The notes under the pieces were generated by a model. The model was not told the origin of the DNA and searched no databases. It worked only from the letters and a program-made list of their open reading frames with translations. A stretch of 34,043 nt of DNA, taken from assembly GCA_910578175.1 (NCBI GenBank), contig CAJTPF010000026.1, positions 1 through 34,043 of the forward strand, written 5' to 3'. This DNA is from an uncultured Lachnospiraceae bacterium. Lineage in GTDB: Bacteria > Bacillota > Clostridia > Lachnospirales > Lachnospiraceae. Both the position numbers and the translations under genes were made by a program. This document shows positions 21,992 through 31,052 of the stretch, in pieces (positions within the stretch are counted from its first letter, which is position 1; every line of letters starts with the position of its first letter).

Positions 21992-24139
21992 TTATTCAAT
22001 CTCATCCTCAGATTCCTCTTCTGCCAGGCTGAAATCAATCTGTCTCAGCATTTTGTCAGTTGCCGCTACCTGAATCTTTACTTCCTGTCCCAGTTTAAAC
22101 CTGCGTTTTGTGGTTTCCCCCACCAGTTCATACTTTTCTTCATCATAATAATAATAGTCATCACGGATTTCCGTGATCCGTATCATACCTTCTATCGTAT
22201 TGGGCAGTTCCACATACATTCCCCAGTTTGTAATACCGGAAATGACACCGGTAAATTCTTCTCCGATATGCCGTTCCATATATTCCACTTTTTTCAACTT
22301 ATCCGTATCCCGCTCTGCTTCATCTGCCCGCCGTTCCGTTATACTGGACTGCTCCGCTACCCCCGGCAAAATGGACTCATAATGCCGGACACGCTTTTCA
22401 TTTAGTCCGCTCCGAAGATTTTCCTTAATAATCCGGTGGATCTGCAAATCCGGATATCTTCGGATCGGTGATGTAAAATGACAGTAATACTTTGTTGCCA
22501 GTCCGAAATGTCCGGAACAGTTAGTGGTATACTTCGCCTGTTTCATGGAACGCAGCGTCAGTCTGCTGATCAATGTTTCCTCATCTGTTCCATCTATCCG
22601 CTCCAGTAATTTCTGGAGTTCCTTCGGATGGATTTCCTCCTGCGTAGTCTTAATGGCATATCCAAAATTATTGATAAACAGACCCAGTTTCAACATTTTT
22701 TCCGAATCCGGATTATCATGGGTACGAAAAACAAATGGCAGTTCCTGCCAGAAATAATCCTCGGCTATGGTTTCATTGGCTATCAGCATAAAATCTTCAA
22801 TAATTTTGGTAGCCGTATTTCTTTCATATGGTTTTATTTCTACCGGATGACCTTTTTTATCCAGCAATATCTTGCTTTCCGGAAAATCAAAATCGATCGA
22901 ACCCCGTTTATGCCTCTTTTCCCTTAATATTCCTGCCAGTTCCTCCATCAGACGGAACATGGGTACCAGCTCTTTATACTCCTGGATCGCTTCTTCATCA
23001 TTGTCTTCCAGTATCTTTTTCACGGTTGTATAATCCATGCGCCGGTCTACCCTCAAAACGGTTTCCGCAATCTTATGTCCTGTCACATTTCCTTTTTCGT
23101 CAATCTCCATAATACAGCTCAGCGCCAGACGGTCTGCTCCTGCATTCAGGGAACAAATGCCATTGGAAAGTTTATGGGGAAGCATCGGAATTACCCGGTC
23201 CACCAGATAAACACTGGTTCCCCTTTTTAATGCTTCTTTATCCAACGGCGTATGTTCCTGAACATAATTTGCCACATCTGCGATATGCACTCCAAGTATA
23301 TATTTATTTTCTTTCTTCTGAACGGTTATGGCATCATCCAGGTCTTTGGCATCTTCACCGTCAATAGTCACCGTCTGCCAGTCCCGGATATCCATTCTTC
23401 CGGCTATATCTTTAGGATCCACTTCCGTGGGAATCTGCTCTGCCTGCTTCATAACCTCATCCGGAAATTCCATTGGAATATTCAGGCTTTTTACAACGGA
23501 TAAAATGTCGGTTCCCGGATCATTGATATGACCGATGATTTCTTTTACCACACCTTCCGGTTTTTTATTCTTATCTCCATAACCGGATATTTTCACCACA
23601 ACCTTATGACCGGTCACGGCACCTTTTGATTTTTCCATCGGAATAAAAATGTCTCGTGAAATTTTATTATTATCCGGTACCACAAAGCCAAAATTCTGAT
23701 TCTTCTGATAGGTTCCAACAAGTTCCGTCACACCATGTTCCAGAATTTTGATTATCTCACCCTCCCGGCGTTTTCCTCCTTTGCCGGAACGCAATACCAC
23801 CTGTACAAGATCTTCATTTAAGGCACCATTAGAAGCGCTCTCCGGTATAAAAATATCTTCGGTTTCCCCCTCCACGGTCACAAAGCCAAATCCTTTGGCA
23901 TTGCCCTCATATGTGCCGACTAAAATATTTCCGCTGGGTTTTCCGTACTTTCCTTTTTTGGATACACTGATCCTTCCTTCCGCCAGCAGTTCCTTTAAGA
24001 CTTCTTCCAAATCCTCCCGGTCTTCCTTCGGAACATTTAACACAATCGCCAGTTCCTTGATCTTCATCGGAATATAATTATCATCATTTATAATATCCAG
24101 GATAATCTGTTTTCTTTGATTTAATAATTCTTTCTCCAT
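21992..24139 (-). CDS. rnr: Ribonuclease R
   Basis: At 715 residues this is a 3'-5' exoribonuclease of the RNase II/R family that degrades structured RNA, including the defective mRNAs released by trans-translation. An N-terminal winged-helix-like region (1-60) and two cold-shock-like OB folds (about 70-205) are followed by the RNB catalytic core. The core begins at TIDGEDAKDLDDAI, with metal-binding D260, D266, D268 and D269. An S1 domain (about 628-705, EEFTGVISGITNWGMYVEL) comes last. An AAGGA site precedes the ATG. A terminator upstream separates it from secG. Confidence 0.97.
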   Translation of the reverse strand: MEKELLNQRKQIILDIINDDNYIPMKIKELAIVLNVPKEDREDLEEVLKELLAEGRISVSKKGKYGKPSGNILVGTYEGNAKGFGFVTVEGETEDIFIPESASNGALNEDLVQVVLRSGKGGKRREGEIIKILEHGVTELVGTYQKNQNFGFVVPDNNKISRDIFIPMEKSKGAVTGHKVVVKISGYGDKNKKPEGVVKEIIGHINDPGTDILSVVKSLNIPMEFPDEVMKQAEQIPTEVDPKDIAGRMDIRDWQTVTIDGEDAKDLDDAITVQKKENKYILGVHIADVANYVQEHTPLDKEALKRGTSVYLVDRVIPMLPHKLSNGICSLNAGADRLALSCIMEIDEKGNVTGHKIAETVLRVDRRMDYTTVKKILEDNDEEAIQEYKELVPMFRLMEELAGILREKRHKRGSIDFDFPESKILLDKKGHPVEIKPYERNTATKIIEDFMLIANETIAEDYFWQELPFVFRTHDNPDSEKMLKLGLFINNFGYAIKTTQEEIHPKELQKLLERIDGTDEETLISRLTLRSMKQAKYTTNCSGHFGLATKYYCHFTSPIRRYPDLQIHRIIKENLRSGLNEKRVRHYESILPGVAEQSSITERRADEAERDTDKLKKVEYMERHIGEEFTGVISGITNWGMYVELPNTIEGMIRITEIRDDYYYYDEEKYELVGETTKRRFKLGQEVKIQVAATDKMLRQIDFSLAEEESEDEIE

Positions 24140-24295
24140 ATATATTTAATTCCTTTCCTGTTTTCATTTTTAATGAGTAAAAAAACGGTATGAACAATAA
24201 GCGGAATAACATCCCAACACTGCCGGCCTTTTTTCCACAGTTACACACTACCTGCCGATTAAATCATGTTTTTTCGGAAATCTTTATAGCAAAAT

Positions 24296-24342
24296 TATAA
24301 AAAAACCGCATCACTATATGTTTTGCAACGAGTGATACGGTT
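24296..24342 (-). terminator. secG terminator
   Basis: A 12-bp stem (24304-24315 against 24331-24342, one mismatch) is followed on the minus strand by a T7 run. The rest of the gap to rnr (24140-24295) shows no clear gene or confident promoter. Confidence 0.85.
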
Positions 24343-24365
24343 AAAATATGATTCTTATCATCCAA

Positions 24366-24599
24366 TTATATAAATTTGGAATTCAGCAATACCGCAAGTA
24401 CGATAAAAAGAACTGCAAGAATCTTTGTTGCTTTTTCAAGCGCTCCTTCCATGGAACGGCCCTTGTTTTTTCCCCAATATGTTTCAGCAGCGCCGCTTAT
24501 CGTTCCCAGTCCTGCAGATTTACCTTCCTGCATAAGAACAATTATCGTCAATACAATACATATAATCAAAAATATAACAGTTAATATAGTCTTAAGCAT
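24366..24599 (-). CDS. secG: Preprotein translocase subunit SecG
   Basis: At 77 residues it has two membrane helices (about 4-22 and 55-74) flanking the conserved cytoplasmic loop with QEGKSAGLG and a GAAETYWGKNKG stretch typical of clostridial SecG. It is an accessory subunit of the SecYEG channel. A perfect AAAGGAGGTG site precedes the ATG. Confidence 0.95.
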   Translation of the reverse strand: MLKTILTVIFLIICIVLTIIVLMQEGKSAGLGTISGAAETYWGKNKGRSMEGALEKATKILAVLFIVLAVLLNSKFI

Positions 24600-24646
24600 C
24601 CCTACACCTCCTTTGGCATCGTATCAGATTTACTCAATTGCTTGTT

Positions 24647-24675
24647 ATTGTACCATATCCCCATTATTAATGCAA
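24647..24675 (-). promoter_or_regulatory. Predicted secG promoter (extended -10)
   Basis: Minus strand TTGCAT (24670-24675), 17-nt spacer, extended -10 TGGTACAAT with hexamer at 24647-24652. A divergent -10 TATAAT for the plus-strand gene lies at 24696-24701, without a good -35. Confidence 0.75.
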
Positions 24676-24726
24676 GCAAAATGTGGAAATCTGAATATAA
24701 TATAGAAAAAAGAAACTGGAGGCAGT

Positions 24727-25098
24727 ATGAACTATAATCTTCCTTTATATTCCCAAAAATATCCGGTCTACAATCTTTCCGAATGTAACTACGAAAATAA
24801 CCGGGATATAGAATATTTAAGCAAACTGTATCCCCGGGAAATTTCTGATTTAAAAGCAATTATAGATGATGAATGTGATAAACTGGATTACGAGGGCAGC
24901 ATGATGTATGATGAATATCCGGATAAGATCATGTTCATGAAACTTTGCAATGACGTATGCGCCGTTGCGAACTGCAGCTGTTCCTATGCAAAAAAATGCA
25001 CCGACAAAGCATGGCTGAAAGATGTGGTCAGTATCTTAATGTCCGACGAAATGTATAAGAGACGGAGCTGCCGAAGAAATTATTTCCGAAATTATTAA
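24727..25098 (+). CDS. Conserved uncharacterised cysteine-rich protein
   Basis: This 123-residue protein has no signal or membrane segment. Residues 28-66 read as a distinctive block, IEYLSKLYPREISDLKAII then a DECDKLDYEGSMMYDEYPD stretch. I recall this pattern from unnamed Lachnospiraceae proteins, but cannot verify it here. Five cysteines cluster at 74, 78, 83, 85 and 91, and a WLKDVVSIL-MSDEMYKRR segment closes the fold. TGGAGG lies 5-6 nt before the ATG. It is divergent from secG and convergent with the DUF421 gene, with only 3 bp between stops. No function can be assigned; metal binding by the cysteines is a guess. Confidence 0.8.
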   Translation: MNYNLPLYSQKYPVYNLSECNYENNRDIEYLSKLYPREISDLKAIIDDECDKLDYEGSMMYDEYPDKIMFMKLCNDVCAVANCSCSYAKKCTDKAWLKDVVSILMSDEMYKRRSCRRNYFRNY

Positions 25099-25101
25099 CC
25101 G

Positions 25102-25818
25102 TTAATCCAGAACATCGCTTTCACCCTTATGTTCCATCTCATTTTTACGATAAACGGTAACATTGTTTTCCAGATCACAGGTTGCCAGTAAAACCTCTTT
25201 CATATCGGTTACTCCAAATGCTGCAAGCTGTTTATTGAGCCAGATCGTATCCTTTCCGGAATGTTTCAGGTTATTTTTCATCAGTTTACCGTCTATGATC
25301 AGATTTGCTACCATATGATCACTCTTTGGCTTTAACCCCATATCATTTGGCGTGATAGGTCTTTCTTCCGATTTCGGAAGAAAGCTTATCTTGCCATTAT
25401 CTTCCAGAATGGCAGTCTGTATCTTTGATATATCAAAGTAACCGTTTACCCTGCACTGCACCAACAGTTCCGAGAGATCGATTTTGGCCTTTTTTAAATT
25501 TTTTTCGTAGATCACTCCGTCATTCAGAAGAATGATCGGTCTTCCGGCAATAATCCTTCTTCCTTTCATGGACTTCATGCTGATGTAAGACAGTGCAATG
25601 GAAAAAAACGCGTAAACAATCATCGCAGTCAGTGTTTTCGTGACTCCGTCCTCCAAAGCGGTTGCCATTTCAGCGGCAATGGAACCTATGGTAATGCCGT
25701 TTATATAATCAAACATACTTAATTCCGACATCTGGCGATATCCCATTAATTTTGTTAATATAAATAAAGCTACCACCGAACCACTGGATAATAATATGAT
25801 ATGGAAAATATCCTGCAT
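25102..25818 (-). CDS. DUF421 membrane protein (YetF/YdfR-like)
   Basis: This 238-residue protein has three N-terminal membrane helices (about 5-23, 38-55, 62-80) and a cytoplasmic C-terminal domain of the DUF421/YetF family. The conserved GYRQMSELSMFDYINGITIGSIAAE follows the first helix, and the segment RPIILLNDGVIYEKNLKKAK then DLSELLVQCRVNGYFDISKI is the family core. Bacillus YetF/YdfR relatives are sporulation or germination associated; the molecular role is unclear. The ribosome binding site is weak. A 12-nt sequence just after the clpB stop is exactly complementary to the start-codon region. Confidence 0.92.
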   Translation of the reverse strand: MQDIFHIILLSSGSVVALFILTKLMGYRQMSELSMFDYINGITIGSIAAEMATALEDGVTKTLTAMIVYAFFSIALSYISMKSMKGRRIIAGRPIILLNDGVIYEKNLKKAKIDLSELLVQCRVNGYFDISKIQTAILEDNGKISFLPKSEERPITPNDMGLKPKSDHMVANLIIDGKLMKNNLKHSGKDTIWLNKQLAAFGVTDMKEVLLATCDLENNVTVYRKNEMEHKGESDVLD

Positions 25819-25890
25819 ATTCTTTCACTCGCTTTCACCATAAAATTATATTGCTATGATGCCCGGTCTGTAAAATTTTATGCAGGATAT
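25808..25890 (-). repeat. 12-bp inverted repeat spanning the DUF421 start codon
   Basis: 25808-25819 and 25879-25890 are perfect reverse complements (arm TATGCAGGATAT). The 3' arm in the mRNA contains the ATG of the DUF421 gene; the 5' arm begins a few nucleotides after the clpB stop. Loop 59 nt. Confidence 0.7.
25845..25874 (-). promoter_or_regulatory. Predicted promoter of the DUF421 gene
   Basis: Minus strand TTTACA (25869-25874), 18-nt spacer, perfect TATAAT (25845-25850), giving a leader of about 20 nt that excludes the upstream arm of the inverted repeat. Confidence 0.6.
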
Positions 25891-25894
25891 CAGA

Positions 25895-28477
25895 TTATTC
25901 TATTCTTGTTTTCAACTTATCATTTTCCACATCTATAACGATCCGGTTTCCGGTCTCCAGACCATCACTTAAAATCAGTTTTGCTGCCATGGTTTCCACA
26001 TTCTTCTGTAAATACCGTTTTAACGGACGGGCACCATATACGGGAGCGTATCCGTGCCGGGTAATATAATCCTTTGCTGTCTCTGTCAGTGTGATGCTTA
26101 TATCTTTATCCGCCACTCTGTCATTCAGGTTATCCATCAGAATATCTATGATTCCGCTGATGTTATCTCTGGTAAGCGGCTTAAACATTATGATCTCATC
26201 CAGACGGTTGATAAATTCCGGCCGGAAATGATTCTTTAATTCATATTCCACCTGTGTTCCGGCTTCTTCCGTAATTTCTCCGGTTTCATTAATGCCCTCC
26301 AGCAGATAAGAAGAACCGATATTGGAAGTCATGATCAGGATCGTATTTTTAAAATCCACCGTTCTGCCCTGAGAATCGGTAATCCGGCCGTCATCCAATA
26401 CCTGTAATAAAATATTAAATACATCAGGATGGGCTTTTTCAATTTCATCAAACAAAACCACACTGTACGGCTGGCGTCTGACTGCCTCCGTCAGCTGTCC
26501 GCCCTCATCATATCCCACATATCCCGGAGGCGCTCCTACCAGGCGGGAAACCGAATGTTTTTCCATATATTCACTCATATCGATTCTGATCATATTGGCT
26601 TCATTGTCAAACAGATTTTCTGCCAGAGACTTGGCCAGTTCTGTTTTACCCACACCGGTAGGTCCCAGAAACAGAAAAGAACCGATAGGTTTGGACGGAT
26701 CCTTAATGCCGGCTTTGGAACGGATAATGGCTTCCGTCACCTTCGTAACCGCTTCTTCCTGTCCAATTACCCGCTTGTGAAGTTCATCATCCAAATGAAG
26801 GGTTTTATTCCGTTCTGATTCCGTCAGCTTTGCCACCGGAATTCCGGTCCACCGGGAAATGATTTTTGCAATTTCCTCTTCGGTAACCGCCTCGTGAACC
26901 AGGGTGAGTTCCCTGCTTTTTATATTTTCCTCTTCCTGTTCCAGTTGTTTCATCAATCCCGGCAGTTCTCCGTACTTTAACTTGGCAACGGTTTCCAGAT
27001 CATATTCCCGTTCTGCTACCTGAATCCGGTTATTCACATCCTCAATCTGTTCCCGCAGTTTCGACAATGCATCTACACTGGATTTCTCATTTTCCCATTG
27101 CGCCATCTGGTTTTTAAATTCGTCCCGCAATTCAGCCAGCTCTTTCTGCAAAGTTTCCAAACGGTCTCTGCTCAAACGGTCTTCCTCTTTTTTCAAAGCA
27201 GTCTCTTCAATTTCCAGCTGCATCACACGGCGTTTCATTTCATCCAGTTCTGTCGGCATGGAATCCAGTTCCGTTTTGATCAGCGCACATGCCTCATCCA
27301 CCAGATCGATGGCCTTATCCGGAAGAAAACGGTCGGTAATATACCGGTTCGATAAAGCTGCCGCACTAACCAGTGCAGAATCGGTGATCTTTACGCCATG
27401 AAATACTTCGTACCGTTCTTTCAGACCTCTCAATATCGATATGGTATCTTCCAGCGTCGGCTCACTTACCATGACCGGCTGGAATCTCCGCTCCAAAGCC
27501 GGATCTTTTTCAATATATTTTCTGTATTCATCCAGGGTGGTGGCGCCGATACAGTGCAGCTCTCCCCTGGCCAGCATTGGTTTCAGCATATTGCCCGCAT
27601 CCATGGATCCTTCCGTCTTGCCGGCACCGACGATGGTATGAAGTTCATCAATGAATAAAATAATCCGTCCTTCACTTTTTCTGACCTCATCCAGAACCGC
27701 CTTTAACCGTTCCTCAAATTCTCCCCGGTACTTGGCGCCGGCAACCAAAGCTCCCATATCCAGGGCATACAGTTTTTTATCCTGCAATCCCTGGGGTACG
27801 TCTCCCCGTACGATTCTCTGTGCCAGTCCTTCCACAGCCGCAGTTTTTCCCACACCCGGTTCTCCGATGAGGACCGGATTATTTTTCGTTTTTCGGGACA
27901 GGATACGGATTACATTTCGAATTTCCGCATCCCTGCCGATCACCGGATCCAGTTTCTGTTTTCCGGCCCGCTCCACCAGATCCACGGCATACTTATTTAA
28001 CGTATCGTAAGTTGCCTCCGGATTATCCGAAGTTACCCTCTGATTCCCCCGTACGGTTGCCAGTGCCTGCAGAAATCGTTCTTTATTGATTCCGAATTCA
28101 CGGAACAGTTCTTTTATATTCCTGTTCGGATACCTGATCATTGACAGAAACAGATGCTCCACGGAAATATATTCATCCCCCATTGGTTTTGCCTCATCTT
28201 CGGCATTCACCAGGACTTTATTCAGATCGTTTCCGATCCTCAGACGTCCGCCCTGTACTTTTACCAGTTGTTCCAGATATTCCCGCACCCGGTTCAGAAA
28301 ATATTCCTTGTTGATCTCCATCTTTTCGATCATCTTCAGGATCAGGCTGTCTTCCAGTGTCAGAAGGCTATAAAGCAGATGCTCCTGTTCTATTTCCTGA
28401 TTGCCGAATTCATACGCAATTTTCTCGCACTGGTTGACTGCTTCCATAGATTTTTGCGTAAATTTATTGATATTCAT
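25895..28477 (-). CDS. clpB: ATP-dependent disaggregase ClpB
   Basis: At 860 residues this is standard ClpB, the Hsp104-type hexameric disaggregase working with DnaK. It has two N-terminal Clp repeats (1-145), then AAA1 with Walker A GEPGVGKT (205-212). A long coiled-coil M domain (about 405-520) separates ClpB from ClpC/ClpA. AAA2 has Walker A GPTGVGKT (605-612) and the family APPGYVGYDEGGQLTE. The ATG at 28477 with GGTGG 8 nt upstream is preferred over an in-frame GTG at 28489. No CIRCE or CtsR operator is visible upstream. Confidence 0.98.
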   Translation of the reverse strand: MNINKFTQKSMEAVNQCEKIAYEFGNQEIEQEHLLYSLLTLEDSLILKMIEKMEINKEYFLNRVREYLEQLVKVQGGRLRIGNDLNKVLVNAEDEAKPMGDEYISVEHLFLSMIRYPNRNIKELFREFGINKERFLQALATVRGNQRVTSDNPEATYDTLNKYAVDLVERAGKQKLDPVIGRDAEIRNVIRILSRKTKNNPVLIGEPGVGKTAAVEGLAQRIVRGDVPQGLQDKKLYALDMGALVAGAKYRGEFEERLKAVLDEVRKSEGRIILFIDELHTIVGAGKTEGSMDAGNMLKPMLARGELHCIGATTLDEYRKYIEKDPALERRFQPVMVSEPTLEDTISILRGLKERYEVFHGVKITDSALVSAAALSNRYITDRFLPDKAIDLVDEACALIKTELDSMPTELDEMKRRVMQLEIEETALKKEEDRLSRDRLETLQKELAELRDEFKNQMAQWENEKSSVDALSKLREQIEDVNNRIQVAEREYDLETVAKLKYGELPGLMKQLEQEEENIKSRELTLVHEAVTEEEIAKIISRWTGIPVAKLTESERNKTLHLDDELHKRVIGQEEAVTKVTEAIIRSKAGIKDPSKPIGSFLFLGPTGVGKTELAKSLAENLFDNEANMIRIDMSEYMEKHSVSRLVGAPPGYVGYDEGGQLTEAVRRQPYSVVLFDEIEKAHPDVFNILLQVLDDGRITDSQGRTVDFKNTILIMTSNIGSSYLLEGINETGEITEEAGTQVEYELKNHFRPEFINRLDEIIMFKPLTRDNISGIIDILMDNLNDRVADKDISITLTETAKDYITRHGYAPVYGARPLKRYLQKNVETMAAKLILSDGLETGNRIVIDVENDKLKTRIE

Positions 28478-28568
28478 TCTACCTGCCACCTTTCAAAAAC
28501 ATTCATTTGCTATTTTAACGCGGTATATTGTACTGCGCCCCAAATATTGATTTATTTGTTCTATAGTA

Positions 28569-28596
28569 AGTATAACATTAAATTTTTTTTTTGCAA
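28569..28596 (-). promoter_or_regulatory. Predicted clpB promoter
   Basis: Minus strand TTGCAA (28591-28596), 16-nt A-rich spacer, TATACT (28569-28574). Positions 28569-28590 are identical to 219-240 at queA. The leader is about 85 nt. Confidence 0.65.
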
Positions 28597-28612
28597 GTCT
28601 TTTTTTCATTTT

Positions 28613-28658
28613 ATACAAAAAATCAGTATATTAGATATCTCTACTAATATACTGATTT
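28613..28658 (-). terminator. Terminator after the DUF368 gene
   Basis: A 15-bp perfect stem (28620-28634 against 28644-28658) with a 9-nt loop and a T-run continuing on the minus strand. Confidence 0.88.
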
Positions 28659-28671
28659 AATTGATTTCATA

Positions 28672-29589
28672 CTATTTCTGAACCTGAGATTTCTTTTCCA
28701 TTAAATATTTCAGATACTGCAATCCTAAAATAATCACACCGCCTATCAGAAAGAACCACAGACTGAAAGAATCCGGTGTAAGCATTTTCAGCCCCTTACT
28801 GACCCCTTCGCTGCTTTTCAATGTTGTGGGTCCCATGGCAATGGAATAAAAGGAACCGATCATCATTCCGATGATAAAATATACGGTCTGGGAACGGAAG
28901 GAATTTAATAACTTTTTAATCAGTTTTACTACCAGAAGAATTCCGATCACAATACCGACTCCAAAAATGGCAACCGCAGGAATATATTCAAATTTTAAAT
29001 GCAGGATATCCTTGATCGCAGTCGTAACCGGAATATACAGTCCAAATACCATCAGGATCGTGGAACCGGAAATTCCCGGTAAAACCATGGCCGATATGGC
29101 AACCATACCTGCAATAAAAAGAAGAATTCCTACTCCGAATCCAAATTTTCCTGCTGACAGGTTCACTCCGTCAGCCAAAATGGTACTACCGGAAAAGTAA
29201 GTAATCCCGGCAACCAGTGCCCCGCCGAATACAATAAATATCATATTCAGATATTTTCCCTTCAGACAGTCTTTTTCTTCCCTGATGATGATCGGGATGG
29301 CAAACAGAATAAATCCTATAAACAAAGAACTGATTTCATAAATATTATCTTCGAATACTGCCGTAATAAATAAGATTGCCATACAGAAACCGATGACCCA
29401 TCCGATACCAATCTTAATCAAAAATTTAACCGCCTCTTTTTTTTCTTCCTTTGTGCCGCTGATAATATCATCCAGCGACCCTATAAACTTGTCATAAAAT
29501 CCCAATAAAAATGCAATCGTACCGCCGCTGACTCCCGGAACACTGTCTGCCAGTGCCATACAGAAGCCCTGTATCAATCTCATGATCAT
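28672..29589 (-). CDS. DUF368 membrane protein (PopT-like undecaprenyl-phosphate transporter)
   Basis: This 305-residue polytopic protein has about eight hydrophobic segments. The DUF368 signature ADSVPGVSGGTIAFLLGFYD lies near residue 14, and the second repeat motif MVLPGISGSTILMVFG near 167. DUF368 members (PopT) have been implicated in recycling undecaprenyl phosphate across the membrane, alongside DedA proteins, to supply cell-wall synthesis. AAAGGAGA lies 7 nt before the ATG. It has its own promoter and terminator. Confidence 0.93.
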   Translation of the reverse strand: MIMRLIQGFCMALADSVPGVSGGTIAFLLGFYDKFIGSLDDIISGTKEEKKEAVKFLIKIGIGWVIGFCMAILFITAVFEDNIYEISSLFIGFILFAIPIIIREEKDCLKGKYLNMIFIVFGGALVAGITYFSGSTILADGVNLSAGKFGFGVGILLFIAGMVAISAMVLPGISGSTILMVFGLYIPVTTAIKDILHLKFEYIPAVAIFGVGIVIGILLVVKLIKKLLNSFRSQTVYFIIGMMIGSFYSIAMGPTTLKSSEGVSKGLKMLTPDSFSLWFFLIGGVIILGLQYLKYLMEKKSQVQK

Positions 29590-29635
29590 GAATCAATCTC
29601 CTTTGTTATCATCTGAATTAAAAATCAACGATACC

Positions 29636-29664
29636 ATACTAACATAGGATTTATCGAATGGCAA
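29636..29664 (-). promoter_or_regulatory. Predicted promoter of the DUF368 gene
   Basis: Minus strand TTGCCA (29659-29664), 17-nt spacer, TAGTAT (29636-29641). Confidence 0.6.
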
Positions 29665-29714
29665 GTTTATTTTCCGCTAAATTTTCTCAGTTCAGAATTT
29701 AAAATAATTATCTT

Positions 29715-31004
29715 TTACGAAAAATTCTTAATTTCTTCTTCAATTCGAAGCAGCCGGTTATATTTAGCCGTCCGTTCCGCCCGGCATGGCGCTCCCGTTT
29801 TTATATGTCCGGTATTTAAAGCTACAGACAGATCTGCAATAGTGGTATCCTCGGTCTCACCGCTTCTGTGAGACATGATCGTCTTATAACCCGCAGCTTT
29901 CGCCATTTTGATCGCTTCTATAGTCTCCGACAGCGTTCCGATCTGATTCGGCTTGATCAGAATAGCGTTGGCATAGCCTTCTAAAATCCCCTGTCTCAGC
30001 CTTGACGGATTGGTAACAAATAAATCATCTCCCACCAGAATCACCTTATCTCCGATCTGATTCGTCAAACGCACCCATCCTTCAATATCGTCTTCGTCCA
30101 GTGGGTCTTCAATCGAATAAATCGGATACTTTTCGATCAGTTCCGTCCATTTTTCAATTAATTCCGTGCGGTTATACTGCTTATTCTGTTTCGGAAGAAT
30201 ATAAAATCCGCTTCCGTTCTCCGGATCTTTCCATTCGGAAGCCGCCACATCCAGTGATATCATGAAATCTTTATCCCTGCCATAGGTATATCCCGCCTTT
30301 TCAATTGCCTGAAGAATAATCTCAATGGCTTCCTCCTCACCGCTCAAATCCGGGGCAAAACCTCCCTCGTCTCCCACTGCCGTGGATAATCCTTTTTCTT
30401 CCAGGATTCCCGCCAGATGATGATAGACTTCACAGCACATCCGCAATCCGGTTCCGAAAGAGGACGCTCCCAAAGGCAGTATCATAAATTCCTGACAGTC
30501 AATGGAGTTTTTGGAATGAGCGCCTCCGTTTAAAATATTCATCATCGGTACCGGCATGGTATTTCCACTGATACCTCCTACATAGGCATAATACGGCATA
30601 TTCAGACTTTCCGCCGCTGCTCTGGAAACGGCCAAAGATACGGCCAGAATGGCGTTGGCGCCCAGTTTTCCCTTATTTTCCGTACCGTCGGCTTCAATTA
30701 ACAATTTGTCGATTACCAGCTGGTTAAACGGAGAACGGTTTAGAATGGCTTTTTCCAAGACCACATTAATGTTGCTGACGGCTTTTGTAACACCTTTTCC
30801 CATATATCGTTCATCTTTGTCCCTTAATTCAACAGCTTCATAAATTCCCGTAGAAGCACCGGAAGGAACGGCCGCTTTTCCCACACTACCGTCGCTGAGA
30901 TAAACCATTGCTTCAACCGTAGGATTCCCTCTGGAATCAATGATTTCACGACCCATAACTTTCTCAATGACAATACAATTATTACATACCAGGTTTTTAT
31001 TCAT
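29715..31004 (-). CDS. eno: Enolase
   Basis: At 429 residues this glycolytic enzyme interconverts 2-phosphoglycerate and phosphoenolpyruvate. Hallmarks are GREIIDSRGNPTVE (18-31), VPSGASTG (46-53), GDEGGFAPD (E213 catalytic), SIEDPLDEDD, the LIKPNQIGTLSET signature and SHRSGETEDTTIADL. The first ~10 residues (MNKNLVCNNC) extend beyond most enolases. AGG lies 7 nt before the ATG within the queA-like leader element. A 26-codon upstream ORF ends 2 nt before this start. It follows tpiA and gpmI in reading order. Confidence 0.98.
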   Translation of the reverse strand: MNKNLVCNNCIVIEKVMGREIIDSRGNPTVEAMVYLSDGSVGKAAVPSGASTGIYEAVELRDKDERYMGKGVTKAVSNINVVLEKAILNRSPFNQLVIDKLLIEADGTENKGKLGANAILAVSLAVSRAAAESLNMPYYAYVGGISGNTMPVPMMNILNGGAHSKNSIDCQEFMILPLGASSFGTGLRMCCEVYHHLAGILEEKGLSTAVGDEGGFAPDLSGEEEAIEIILQAIEKAGYTYGRDKDFMISLDVAASEWKDPENGSGFYILPKQNKQYNRTELIEKWTELIEKYPIYSIEDPLDEDDIEGWVRLTNQIGDKVILVGDDLFVTNPSRLRQGILEGYANAILIKPNQIGTLSETIEAIKMAKAAGYKTIMSHRSGETEDTTIADLSVALNTGHIKTGAPCRAERTAKYNRLLRIEEEIKNFS

Positions 31005-31005
31005 C

Positions 31006-31052
31006 CTTATACCTGCATACCGCAGACTTCACTGCGAACTGCCCTTGCAAAA
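31006..31052 (-). repeat. Leader element shared with queA (copy B), in the eno 5' region
   Basis: Aligns to 155-204 (about 80% identity). CGCAG (31021-31025) and CTGCG (31032-31036) form the equivalent hairpin, shorter than in copy A. It ends 1-2 nt before the eno ATG. Confidence 0.6.

Noticed and set aside
28154..28660. 168-residue plus-strand ORF
   Set aside because: Antisense to the start of clpB and crosses its promoter and a terminator.
28490..28671. CIRCE or CtsR operator before clpB
   Set aside because: No TTAGCACTC-N9-GAGTGCTAA and no tandem GTCAAA heptads in the upstream region.
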